DNA from: an uncultured Flavobacteriales bacterium
GTDB lineage: Bacteria > Bacteroidota > Bacteroidia > Flavobacteriales > Crocinitomicaceae
NCBI GenBank assembly: GCA_946479985.1
Contig: CAMLIF010000162.1
Location: 1 to 6,247 of the forward strand
Direction of reading: 5' to 3'
Length of the DNA stretch: 6,247 nucleotides
Part shown: positions 1 to 5,989 of the stretch, one piece after another
Position numbering within the stretch: position 1 is the first letter of the stretch
How the letters are laid out: every line of letters begins with the position of its first letter
The notes under the pieces: model-generated
What the model was told of the DNA's origin: nothing
Database searches by the model: none
Seen by the model: only the letters and a program-made list of their open reading frames with translations
Program-made: the position numbers and the translations under genes

Positions 1-20
1 GGAGAGTTTTCGTAATATAT

Positions 21-60
21 CGAATTATCGAATTATCGAATTATCGAATTATCGAATTAT
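21..60. repeat. Octanucleotide tandem repeat, 5 x CGAATTAT
   Basis: Five exact, uninterrupted copies of the 8-bp unit CGAATTAT (ATAATTCG on the minus strand). The flanking octamers on either side do not match the unit, so the array has sharp edges. It lies beyond the 3' end of the OmpA-like gene. Arrays of this kind are prone to slipped-strand copy-number change; whether it has a role, for example spacing a promoter of the next gene to the left, cannot be seen from here. Confidence 0.95.
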
Positions 61-144
61 CATAATCTATAATTACTGATGTTTCTAATTCGCGAAGATG
101 AGAAATCGGGAATTCGACGAATGTTGATGGTCGACCGAATCAAT

Positions 145-180
145 TCAGATTCTGACAATCTTCCGAATCTCAAACAAATT
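145..180 (-). pseudogene. Remnant of a T9SS sorting-tail end
   Basis: Read on the minus strand these bases encode NLFEIRKIVRI followed by TGA, almost the same as the last residues of the Kelch protein (DLFEIRKIVRV and stop). The identity is at DNA level: 152-179 equals 866-893 exactly over 28 bases, with mismatches on both sides. Upstream in this frame nothing resembles a sorting domain and a TGA is met within about 25 codons, so this is a fragment and not a gene. It begins directly beyond the TAA that would end the extended OmpA-like frame. It may be the last trace of a second T9SS cargo gene or the product of a local duplication. Confidence 0.6.
152..179. repeat. 28-bp direct repeat, copy 1
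   Basis: Exact 28-base match, same orientation, to 866-893. The two copies are 714 bp apart start to start and bracket the whole OmpA-like gene. Copy 1 is non-coding today. Confidence 0.95.
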
Positions 181-181
181 T

Positions 182-265
182 TTAGTCGATAGAAATAATC
201 CGTAAAACGGTTCTTCGATTCAGCTTATGTAAATCCTCATATAGTTTTCGGTCACTCTTAAACTA
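182..265 (-). other. In-frame continuation of the OmpA-like gene past TAG
   Basis: After the TAG at 263-265 the same frame stays open for 26 codons to a TAA at 182-184. It encodes FKSDRKLYEDLHKLNRRT and then VLRIISID. The piece LHKLNRRT..RI matches the closing NRR motif of OmpA-C-like domains, which the upstream part lacks. This is coding continuity through a stop codon and not a chance extension. Readthrough would give a complete domain with one extra residue, position 154, at the TAG. Confidence 0.75.
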
Positions 266-724
266 ATTAATAAAGGTTTCGGTTAATGAATAACTTTCAG
301 TCGTTCGAAATTCTTCAGGCAGACGATCGTAAATAAATGTATTGTCTGAGCGTAAGGTTGCAGGGATATTTTCTCCATTCGATTTAGTCACTATTTGATT
401 CTCATTGACACCGGAAGCAACTAACCAGTTTTTCAAAGATAACGCACGACTTTCGCATACTTTTAAGTTGTAAGTTGAGTCACCTCTGTAATCAATATTT
501 AAAGCTACTTCAAAAGTAATGTTTGGATGAGAAGTTATAAAGTTTGCCAGGCTATCCATTCTGCCAAGTGAAAGAGTATCAACTAACAGTCTTCCTGAAT
601 GGAATCGGATATCCAGATCCATTTCCTGCCCAACTTGAAATACAGAATCGGAATAAGTGAAACTTTTTTCTTGTGCGAGAGAATTATAGCTGATTATTAG
701 TACAAGGAAAACTATTAGCCTCAT
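263..724 (-). CDS. Exported OmpA-C-like protein, open part before an in-frame TAG
   Basis: The 153 codons begin with a signal peptide (hydrophobic residues 3-13, likely cleavage after SLA before Gln18). Residues about 65-120 resemble the peptidoglycan-binding OmpA C-terminal domain: IDYRGDSTYNLKVCESRALSLKNWL at 77-101 corresponds to the family pattern TD..G....N..LS..RA..V...L, followed by the usual 'SGV...I..K..GE..P' stretch (104-121). Such domains anchor envelope proteins to the cell wall; most Bacteroidota examples are surface or outer-membrane associated. The frame stops at a TAG (263-265) before the NRR signature that normally closes the domain, and that signature is found in the same frame just downstream (182-262). 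The true gene is therefore probably 182-724, about 180 residues. The start ATG at 722-724 is chosen because it directly precedes the signal peptide; there is no Shine-Dalgarno sequence. Exact role unknown. Confidence 0.8.
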   Translation of the reverse strand: MRLIVFLVLIISYNSLAQEKSFTYSDSVFQVGQEMDLDIRFHSGRLLVDTLSLGRMDSLANFITSHPNITFEVALNIDYRGDSTYNLKVCESRALSLKNWLVASGVNENQIVTKSNGENIPATLRSDNTFIYDRLPEEFRTTESYSLTETFIN

Positions 725-858
725 AGATTTTATTTAGAATGTTCAAGTTAATATAAAGTAAACATTAAAGTCCGCTAAAAGTAGACTAATCTCGGACCTT
801 CTTCACGGTTAAGTTAATCTAAACCTTTTGCAATGAGTCCGTTGTAGTGCTTCCTTTT

Positions 859-2022
859 TTACACCCTGACAATCTTCCGAATCTCAAACAAATCATTTCC
901 CTCAATACTCAGCACATAAACTCCGATTGCCAATCCTTCAATAATCACAAATCCTCCATCGCCAACTTTCAATTGTTTCAGCAATCTGCCATTGGTTGTA
1001 TAAACAAAAACCGTAGCACCAGGCTGCGTGACAACAGTAAAAGCATCTTTACTCGGATTCGGAAAGAGTGTAATTTCATTAGGATCAAATTCAGCGAATC
1101 CCATTTTATAAAAGTTCGAGGTTCTTACTGAGTTCTGATCAATTCCGGTACCCAGGTAAAAACTGCCATCGATGTAAAATCCTTTCATTCCTTTTAATCC
1201 GGAATTCGGCAGAGGCGGAAGTGCTTTCCAATTCCCAGAATAATCAATTGAATAACAATCGTTTGAGATGGTTCCGTCCTCGTCCATTCCACCGCATACT
1301 AATGCAGATAAGCCATTGCTGACCGCAGTTCCGTATGATCGGGTTGTTCCGGGAAAACTTTGGAAGGTAGACCACTCTTCCGATTTTGCGTCGAATTGAA
1401 ACCAATCGGTTGAATAGGTAATTGGATTAACGGAAAATCCTTCGCCGAAGATTCCTTTGTTTTGAATCGGAATTCCTAAAACACTGCGCATTGCACCGCC
1501 CGGATAATCTGCCGTTCTGTCCCATGTATCGGTTTCAGAATCGTATTTCCAAAAGTCAGATAAGGTAGAATCGGCCGAGGTTCCCATTCCGAAAAAAGCT
1601 TTGTTCTGAATTGACAACGCAGTCGAATGCCAGCGGGGATAAGAAGGAAAGTTGTTTTTCTGGGCCCATGAGTCAGTAAACGGATTGTAACACCAAACAT
1701 CGTTTAATGCCTGACCGTTTTCGGAGTATCCACCGATTATAAAAGCCTTGTTATCAAGTACAAACACGGATGAATATTGTCTTGCGATTCCCGGAAACGT
1801 AGCTTTTTCGATCCAAACATCGCCGGAAGGGCTGTACTGAAAAAGTTTATTGCTCTCAGCAAAACCATTCAGTTTTCCGGTTGTTACATAACCAAATCCG
1901 TTAATCGAAAAAGCCAGGCCGTCGTCTCGGCCTGCAGTTGGTAATGAGCTGATAGAAGTCCACTCCTGGGAAAGCCCTGTTTGAGCAATGAATAATATTG
2001 TGACAATTAAAAATGTTCGCAT
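859..2022 (-). CDS. Secreted Kelch-repeat protein with T9SS type A sorting domain
   Basis: This 387-residue protein has a signal peptide (residues 1-18, cleavage near GLS before Gln19). A Kelch-type beta-propeller follows, from about 20 to 310, with recurring blocks of the form '(D/N).(W/F)..Y....D.W......P....R': NKLFQYSPSGDVW (58-70), NDVWCYNPFTDSW (107-119), SDFWKYDSETDTW (155-167), TDWFQFDAKSEEW (205-217) and a degenerate block near 254-265. Glycine pairs typical of the family (IIGGY, VCGGM) are visible. Residues 316-387 form a T9SS type A C-terminal sorting domain: ITLFPNPSKDAFTV, then a GVYVLSI segment and the basic end IRKIVRV. By family knowledge the protein is exported by Sec, then carried across the outer membrane by T9SS and released or attached at the surface. 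The ligand is unknown. The start is the ATG just before the signal peptide. The last 28 coding bases before the final few are duplicated at 152-179. Confidence 0.93.
   Translation of the reverse strand: MRTFLIVTILFIAQTGLSQEWTSISSLPTAGRDDGLAFSINGFGYVTTGKLNGFAESNKLFQYSPSGDVWIEKATFPGIARQYSSVFVLDNKAFIIGGYSENGQALNDVWCYNPFTDSWAQKNNFPSYPRWHSTALSIQNKAFFGMGTSADSTLSDFWKYDSETDTWDRTADYPGGAMRSVLGIPIQNKGIFGEGFSVNPITYSTDWFQFDAKSEEWSTFQSFPGTTRSYGTAVSNGLSALVCGGMDEDGTISNDCYSIDYSGNWKALPPLPNSGLKGMKGFYIDGSFYLGTGIDQNSVRTSNFYKMGFAEFDPNEITLFPNPSKDAFTVVTQPGATVFVYTTNGRLLKQLKVGDGGFVIIEGLAIGVYVLSIEGNDLFEIRKIVRV
866..893. repeat. 28-bp direct repeat, copy 2
   Basis: Exact match to 152-179 in the same orientation. This copy is the 3' coding end of the Kelch gene, encoding residues LFEIRKIVR of its sorting tail. 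Confidence 0.95.
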
Positions 2023-2087
2023 AGTAGAATCAAACGGTGGCTGAAAGAATTTATTTTCTCTCTACCAGGAATTAGATATAAACCAAA

Positions 2088-3062
2088 TCAGTGCTTCAAC
2101 GGACGTTTTTTGATCATTCCGCCTTTTGTGTCTTTAACGCTGTTCATCACAACAAATGCTGTGGGTTCTATTTTCTCGATTTCCGTATTCAGCTTATTCA
2201 ATTCGAGGCGGGTAATTACCGTGTAAATGATATCAACATCCTGCGTTGCTCCGCGTTTTCCATGACCTTTTTTACCAGTATAAACTGTAACACCACGACC
2301 CATTTTATTGATGATCATGTCTTTAATTTGGTCTGAATGGGAAGAAACAATAGTAACGCCAATATATTCCTCAATACCTTCAACAATAAAATCGAGTGTT
2401 TTGGATGCGGCCAGGTAAGTGATCATGGAATACATTGCCACTTCAATTCCTAAAAAGTATGCAGCAGAAGCAAAAATCACGACGTTCATGATGATGATTA
2501 AATCGCCGAGTGTTGCGCCAGTCTTTTTGCTTAGGTAAATTGCGAGAACTTCGGTTCCGTCAATTACAGCTCCGCCTCTTACCGCAAAACCAATTCCTGC
2601 ACCAAGGAAGAATCCTCCGAAAATTGCCACCAGTAAGTTGTCGTTGGTCACATTCGGGAATTGCGAGGTTGCCAGAACAATAGATAAACCTGTAATTGCT
2701 AGAGCCGTTTTAATGGCGAATGCTCTTCCCATGGTAAAGTAACCCAGGAACACAAAAGGAAGATTAACACAAATGATCAGCCACTGCAGCGGAATATCCG
2801 TAAGTGCCTGAATTAAAAGGGAAATTCCCGTTGCGCCGCCGTCAATGAAATGATTGGTCAATAAAAAACCCTTGAAACCGAAGGCCGCAGAGAAGATTCC
2901 AATTGAAATCAGGAAAAAATCCTTGACATGTCGTTTCGCAACAATTTTCAGTTCGCGATAAGCCTTTGCGATTTGATAACTGCTGAAATTTTTGACATCC
3001 TTCAATGGTGTCTTGTTCCGTAAAATAGTAGTAGCAATCAGTTTATATAAAAACGGCTTCAT
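2088..3062 (-). CDS. YitT family membrane protein (DUF161 + DUF2179)
   Basis: A 324-residue integral membrane protein of the YitT family, whose transport substrate is not established. Hydrophobic segments lie near residues 47-68, 93-113, 117-135, 142-162 and 185-222. Family-like glycine motifs are present: HFIDGGATGISLL (71-83) in the first half and VRGGAVIDGTEVLA (161-174) in the second, matching the internal duplication usual in the family. Residues about 227-315 form the soluble DUF2179 domain, including GRGVTVYTGKKGHGK (256-270) and a stretch with DVDIIYTVITRLEL (275-288). About 45 mostly hydrophilic residues precede the first membrane segment; a later start is possible, but no later ATG lies next to the first helix, and GAAG precedes the chosen ATG at a short distance. 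It sits 65 bp upstream of the Kelch gene and has its own 116-bp leader. Function in this organism is unknown. Confidence 0.92.
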   Translation of the reverse strand: MKPFLYKLIATTILRNKTPLKDVKNFSSYQIAKAYRELKIVAKRHVKDFFLISIGIFSAAFGFKGFLLTNHFIDGGATGISLLIQALTDIPLQWLIICVNLPFVFLGYFTMGRAFAIKTALAITGLSIVLATSQFPNVTNDNLLVAIFGGFFLGAGIGFAVRGGAVIDGTEVLAIYLSKKTGATLGDLIIIMNVVIFASAAYFLGIEVAMYSMITYLAASKTLDFIVEGIEEYIGVTIVSSHSDQIKDMIINKMGRGVTVYTGKKGHGKRGATQDVDIIYTVITRLELNKLNTEIEKIEPTAFVVMNSVKDTKGGMIKKRPLKH

Positions 3063-3079
3063 GAATTCTTCAGATCAGA

Positions 3080-3093
3080 TGAACAAATGTTCA
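3080..3093. promoter_or_regulatory. 14-bp inverted repeat upstream of the YitT gene, possible operator
   Basis: TGAACA and TGTTCA are perfect 6-bp arms around a 2-bp centre, ending 17 bp before the YitT-family ATG. On the minus strand, bases 3084-3091 read AACATTTG, a 7 of 8 match to the Bacteroidota -7 promoter element TAnnTTTG, at a plausible distance from the start. I see no good -33 partner. A repressor site overlapping a promoter would look like this, but a chance palindrome is possible in AT-rich DNA. Confidence 0.35.
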
Positions 3094-3178
3094 AAGTCTT
3101 ACTAAATTAATGAAAATACCCAAGCAGGAAGGAGAGGAGCTCAGCTTTCTCAGCTTTTAACAGAATTCTAATCTTGTT

Positions 3179-4384
3179 CTAATCTTTGGTTTCCTGAACA
3201 GCCCTTTTGATTAAGATACCAGCTTCATGAATTTCTTTTTCTGAAATAGTAAGGGGAGGAGAAAGTCTGAAACTGTATGGATGAGAGAGAAACCAGAAAC
3301 TGATCAGACCATACTCCAAAAGCTTATCTACCACTTGAGCAACCCGCTCTTCGTTCTTCATGTCACAGGCAAACATCATCCCAACACGACGAATTTCAAG
3401 GATCTCGTCAATTTCACGAAGGTAATTTTCTAAAAGCTGGCCTTTTCTTTCCACTTCAGAAAAATCTATTTCGTCACGAAAAACCTCCATGGTTCCCCAG
3501 GCCGCAGCGTTTACAACCGGGTTGCCGCCAAATGTCGTAATGTGGCCGAGCATCGGATTGTGACTGAGAACTTTCATCTTTTCCACGCTGCTGATAAATG
3601 CACCAATCGGAAGTCCGCCGCCCAGAGCTTTTCCAAGCGTTAGAATATCAGGAACTATACCGCTGTGCTCGAAAGCAAACATTTTTCCTGAACGTCCCAT
3701 TCCGCATTGGATTTCATCAAAAATCAGCATACAGCCAACTTCGTTGCAGCGTTTCCGAAGCGCAGTTAAATATTCCGTTGAAGCCTGGCGAACGCCTGCA
3801 TCGCCCTGGATAGTTTCTAAAATGACACCTGCAGTTCTCGAATCTATTTGCTATAAATGATCGAAGTTGTTTAATTCAATGAAGTGAACATCGGGCAATA
3901 GCGGACGAAACGCAGCCTTCTTTGATTCATTTGCCGAAACACTCATGGAGCCGTGTGTATTTCCGTGGTACGAACCTTTGTATGCGACCAGTTTTGTTCT
4001 CCCGGTATATCTTTTGGCTAGTTTTAATGCAGCTTCATTGGCTTCAGTCCCTGAGTTTACGGGGTAAACACAATTCAGGCTTTCGGGCAGGAAAGAAAGT
4101 AATGTTTTTGCAAATTCCAGGGTTGAATCCTGGATAAATTCGCCGTAAACCATTACATGCATGTACTTTTCCAGCTGCTCATTGATTCGTTTCAGTACTT
4201 GCGGGTGACGATGCCCAATGTTGTTTACTGAAACCCCTGCTATCAGATCGGTGTAGCGTTTTCCGCTTTTATCATAAATGAAAATCCCCTCCGCATAATC
4301 TACATCAATCAGATACGGGAAGGGATTTGTTTGTCCGAGTTTATTTAAAAAAGTGTCTTTATTAGTGTCCATTTGACTTGTCAT
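3179..4384 (-). pseudogene. Class-III PLP aminotransferase (ArgD-like), interrupted by an in-frame TAG
   Basis: Read through one TAG, this is a full-length (401-residue) class-III aminotransferase of the acetylornithine/aspartate-aminotransferase-family type. These enzymes move an amino group between an amino-acid-like donor and a keto acid using PLP in the cytosol; the actual substrate cannot be told. Before the TAG: the substrate loop near AGVSVNNIGHRHP (49-61), the phosphate-binding SGTEANEAALKLAKR (111-125) and YKGSYHGNTHGSMSV (135-149). At codon 178 the frame meets TAG (3851-3853). The same frame continues with QIDSRTAGVILETIQGDAG, then LIFDEIQ with the PLP-ring Asp223, GRSGKMFAFEH, the Schiff-base Lys252 in TLGKALGGG, and GHITTFGGNPV. 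Termination at 178 would remove both catalytic residues, so it would be inactive; the later ATG at 3728-3730 lies mid-domain and is not a credible restart. The start at 4384 overlaps the sensor gene by 23 bp; ATG at 4370-4372 is an alternative. The final codon is also TAG (3179-3181). Confidence 0.88.
3851..3853 (-). other. In-frame TAG inside the aminotransferase gene
   Basis: The local reading is FDHL-TAG-QIDSRTAG. Frame is kept exactly: 123 bases separate the first base of the TAG from the first base of the downstream ATG at 3730, so no insertion or deletion is needed to rejoin the halves. In related enzymes, as I recall the family, this place is usually charged or polar (a pattern like 'DLEKID'). 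One base change from CAG, GAG or AAG would create the stop. Confidence 0.9.
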
Positions 4385-4883
4385 GTGGAGGATGGTGGCC
4401 GTGATCGTGTTTTTGATCTTTTAAAGCCTCCAGTAACTCCCGTTTGAATTCGTGCTCCAAACTTAAGAGTTTTAACGCTCTTTTATCGCCAAGAAGTGTC
4501 GAAAATTTTGCGGCATATTCTTTTCTAACCGTTATTTCCTTGATGTCATTTTCAAAAAGTGTTGCCATTTTCTTTTTAGCATCGGCATTGGTCAAAGTGT
4601 CGTAAGATTGTTCCAGGCTTTTCTGAATTTCCCGGTTCGCTTTTCGAAGTTCTTTGATTTTCGTTTCACATTCGTTGTAAATCGGCCAGAATTTTTCCGC
4701 CTCTGTTGTTGTAAGGCTCAATTCTGTTGTAATGAATGCAATTTTGAGTTTATCAACTTTGTCATCACGTTCGCTGTCATCAGCCGGAATATTGGTTGGT
4801 TTGGGTTCTGTTTGCGAGTAAGCTGCTGAAGTACCGATCATCCCGATCAGTACAGCATTTAAAAGATATTTTTTCATATTCAT
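4362..4883 (-). CDS. Exported LTxxE-type protein, likely sensor of the ECF sigma system
   Basis: The 173-residue protein has a signal peptide (KKY then hydrophobic 7-21, likely cleavage at AYS before Gln24). The mature part is mostly helical and charged. The segment DKLKIAFITTELSLTTTEAEKFWPIYNE (44-71) is characteristic of the small Bacteroidota proteins annotated 'sensor of ECF-type sigma factor', related in style to the LTxxQ/CpxP/Spy periplasmic chaperones. It probably acts in the periplasm, reporting envelope state to the adjacent membrane anti-sigma protein; this role is inferred from gene order. The C-terminus is His-rich, with six His in the last 15 residues (159-173), which could bind a divalent metal. 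The start is 7 bp after the anti-sigma stop with no Shine-Dalgarno sequence; Met3 is an alternative. The last codons overlap the aminotransferase start, suggesting translational coupling. Confidence 0.85.
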   Translation of the reverse strand: MNMKKYLLNAVLIGMIGTSAAYSQTEPKPTNIPADDSERDDKVDKLKIAFITTELSLTTTEAEKFWPIYNECETKIKELRKANREIQKSLEQSYDTLTNADAKKKMATLFENDIKEITVRKEYAAKFSTLLGDKRALKLLSLEHEFKRELLEALKDQKHDHGHHPPHDKSNGH

Positions 4884-4890
4884 GGGGTTT

Positions 4891-5397
4891 TTAACTTCCG
4901 AAGATTAATTCTTCGTCTAAATCATCACTTTCTTCCTGCAGGTATTCTAATATGTCTTCATCCTCAAGATTGTTCCACATTTTTTCGAGTTCTGTTTCAC
5001 GAATGCTGTTTTTTTGCTTTGATTGAACCTGAACAGTGTTTCCCAGAGTCGGCAGATCAATTAGGGCTGATGCCAAATCACGCTCGTCAAAATCTTCCTG
5101 GTTGTTTTCTATATATCTGATAATATCATCTTTACTTAAAGAAGAAAAATCAACTTTCTGCCTTGTGCCCGGAACAGGCTCTTTTGAATTGAACAGGTAA
5201 ACCGAACCAATTCCAATCAGCAGTATGATAGAGGCAGCAGCCTGAAGCCATGTTTTACGGTAAAAAGGAACAGTTTTGGGTTCGTTTTCAAGTTTGTCCA
5301 CAACTTGTTTTTTCAACGTTTCAAAGAACAGATCGTTCGGAACTTGAGTAGGTACTTTTTCAAGTTTAGAAAGAATATTATTTTGTTCGTTATTCAT
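4891..5397 (-). CDS. Putative membrane anti-sigma factor
   Basis: A 168-residue single-pass protein: a soluble N-terminal part (1-48), one membrane helix at about 50-69 (WLQAAASIILLIGIGSVYLF), and an outer part of about 100 residues that becomes strongly acidic (136-165, mostly Glu and Asp). A short cytoplasmic domain, one helix and a periplasmic domain, placed directly after an ECF sigma gene, is the standard layout of an anti-sigma factor that holds the sigma at the membrane. It has no cysteine at all, so it is not of the zinc-binding ZAS type. I see no strong sequence motif, so the assignment rests on topology and position. It begins 22 bp after the sigma factor stop and is followed after 7 bp by the sensor gene, so co-transcription is very likely. 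Confidence 0.75.
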   Translation of the reverse strand: MNNEQNNILSKLEKVPTQVPNDLFFETLKKQVVDKLENEPKTVPFYRKTWLQAAASIILLIGIGSVYLFNSKEPVPGTRQKVDFSSLSKDDIIRYIENNQEDFDERDLASALIDLPTLGNTVQVQSKQKNSIRETELEKMWNNLEDEDILEYLQEESDDLDEELIFGS

Positions 5398-5419
5398 GAC
5401 ACTAAGATGATTAGGTGAA

Positions 5420-5986
5420 TTAATGGTTTAATTTGCTCAGGACAAAAGTTTCAATTTTCTGAACCGCATGGAAGTAATTGGCTTTCAATCCGCCGACTGA
5501 ACCACCGGTTACAGCAGCAATATCTTCGTATTTCAGATCTTCGAAATATTTCATTTCGAAAACGAGCCGTTGTTTTTCGGGCAATTGTGCTACGGCTTCC
5601 AGTAAATAAGCTGAAATTTGTTCGGGAGTTAGTTCCGGTGAAGTGTTGGAAGATTGAGGAAACGCAACAAATGCTTCGTCAATGGTTAGCGCGAAGTGTT
5701 TTTTTTCTCTGCGGAGAGTTTGCAGGGTTTCATTGTAAGCAATTCGGTAAATCCACGCGTACAAACTGCTGTTTCCTTTAAAAGTTAATCGATGACGCCA
5801 AACCAGAACGAAAACATCCTGAAGAATGTCGTTACACAGTTCGTGTGAAGAAGTCCAGCGTTTGATGGAAGCATAAAGCCGTTTTCCGTACAGATCAATG
5901 ATCCATGATATAGCGCGTTCGGCTTGAGCATTATCCTGTTGAAGATACGCTACAATCGTCTCTTCAACAGGAACGCCTTGTTTCAT
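5420..5986 (-). CDS. ECF-type RNA polymerase sigma factor
   Basis: At 188 residues it has the two domains of ECF sigma factors and nothing else. Region 2 covers about 24-96, with DILQDVFVLVWRHRLTFKG (53-71) as the 2.2 core-binding stretch and YAWIYRIAYNETLQTLRREKK (76-96) for -10 recognition. Region 4 covers about 127-182, with LPEKQRLVFEMKYFEDLKYEDIA and the helix-turn-helix GGSVGGLKANYFHAVQKI (161-178). It redirects RNA polymerase to a small regulon, normally kept silent by the anti-sigma factor encoded next door. The ATG follows the transketolase stop in the string TAGTAAATG, so its ribosome-binding region lies inside the transketolase gene and expression is probably coupled to it unless a promoter lies within that gene. 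No sign of truncation. Confidence 0.93.
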   Translation of the reverse strand: MKQGVPVEETIVAYLQQDNAQAERAISWIIDLYGKRLYASIKRWTSSHELCNDILQDVFVLVWRHRLTFKGNSSLYAWIYRIAYNETLQTLRREKKHFALTIDEAFVAFPQSSNTSPELTPEQISAYLLEAVAQLPEKQRLVFEMKYFEDLKYEDIAAVTGGSVGGLKANYFHAVQKIETFVLSKLNH

Positions 5987-5989
5987 TTA

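Larger units (their letters stand above)
1..181. other. Gene-free stretch with repeats
   Basis: I see no supportable gene here. The stretch holds a short tandem repeat (21-60), a copy of the Kelch gene's 3' end (152-179), and two small perfect palindromes, TTCGCGAA at 89-96 and GGTCGACC at 129-136. On the minus strand the tandem repeat introduces TAA in all three frames, so no minus-strand gene can cross it. On the plus strand the repeat is open in every frame and one frame runs open from base 2 to a TGA at 77-79, so the tail of a plus-strand gene entering from the left cannot be excluded, but nothing supports it. Confidence 0.6.

Noticed and set aside
1..181. CRISPR array or tRNA
   Set aside because: The 8-bp units are contiguous with no spacers, and no cloverleaf-like sequence was seen here or elsewhere in the window.
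770..797. Inverted repeat GTCCG/CGGAC between the Kelch and OmpA-like genes as a terminator
   Set aside because: Arms of only 5 bp around an 18-base loop and no T-run on the transcribed strand.
847..1131. Plus-strand open frame of 94 codons opposite the Kelch gene end
   Set aside because: It is antisense to a well-supported coding region, its product is low-complexity Asn/Ser/Ile-rich sequence with no recognisable domain, and it has no start signal.
2023..2087. Promoter upstream of the Kelch gene (TTTG near 2084-2087, TA about 19 bp later)
   Set aside because: The downstream element matches TAnnTTTG only at TA, so it is no better than chance.
3110..3160. Plus-strand 16-codon frame (MKIPKQEGEELSFLSF) between the aminotransferase and YitT genes
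   Set aside because: Too short to support without conservation data, and its only ribosome-binding-like sequence lies inside the frame.
3107..3181. 24-residue extension of the aminotransferase if its terminal TAG were read through
   Set aside because: The family normally ends near the TAG, and the extension matches nothing I recognise; the tandem AAAGCTGAG repeat in it looks like intergenic sequence.
3179..3730. Separate 183-residue gene starting at the ATG at 3730
   Set aside because: The ATG lies in the middle of the PLP domain, just before DEIQ, and the 40 codons upstream in the same frame are clearly homologous. It is the second half of the interrupted gene.
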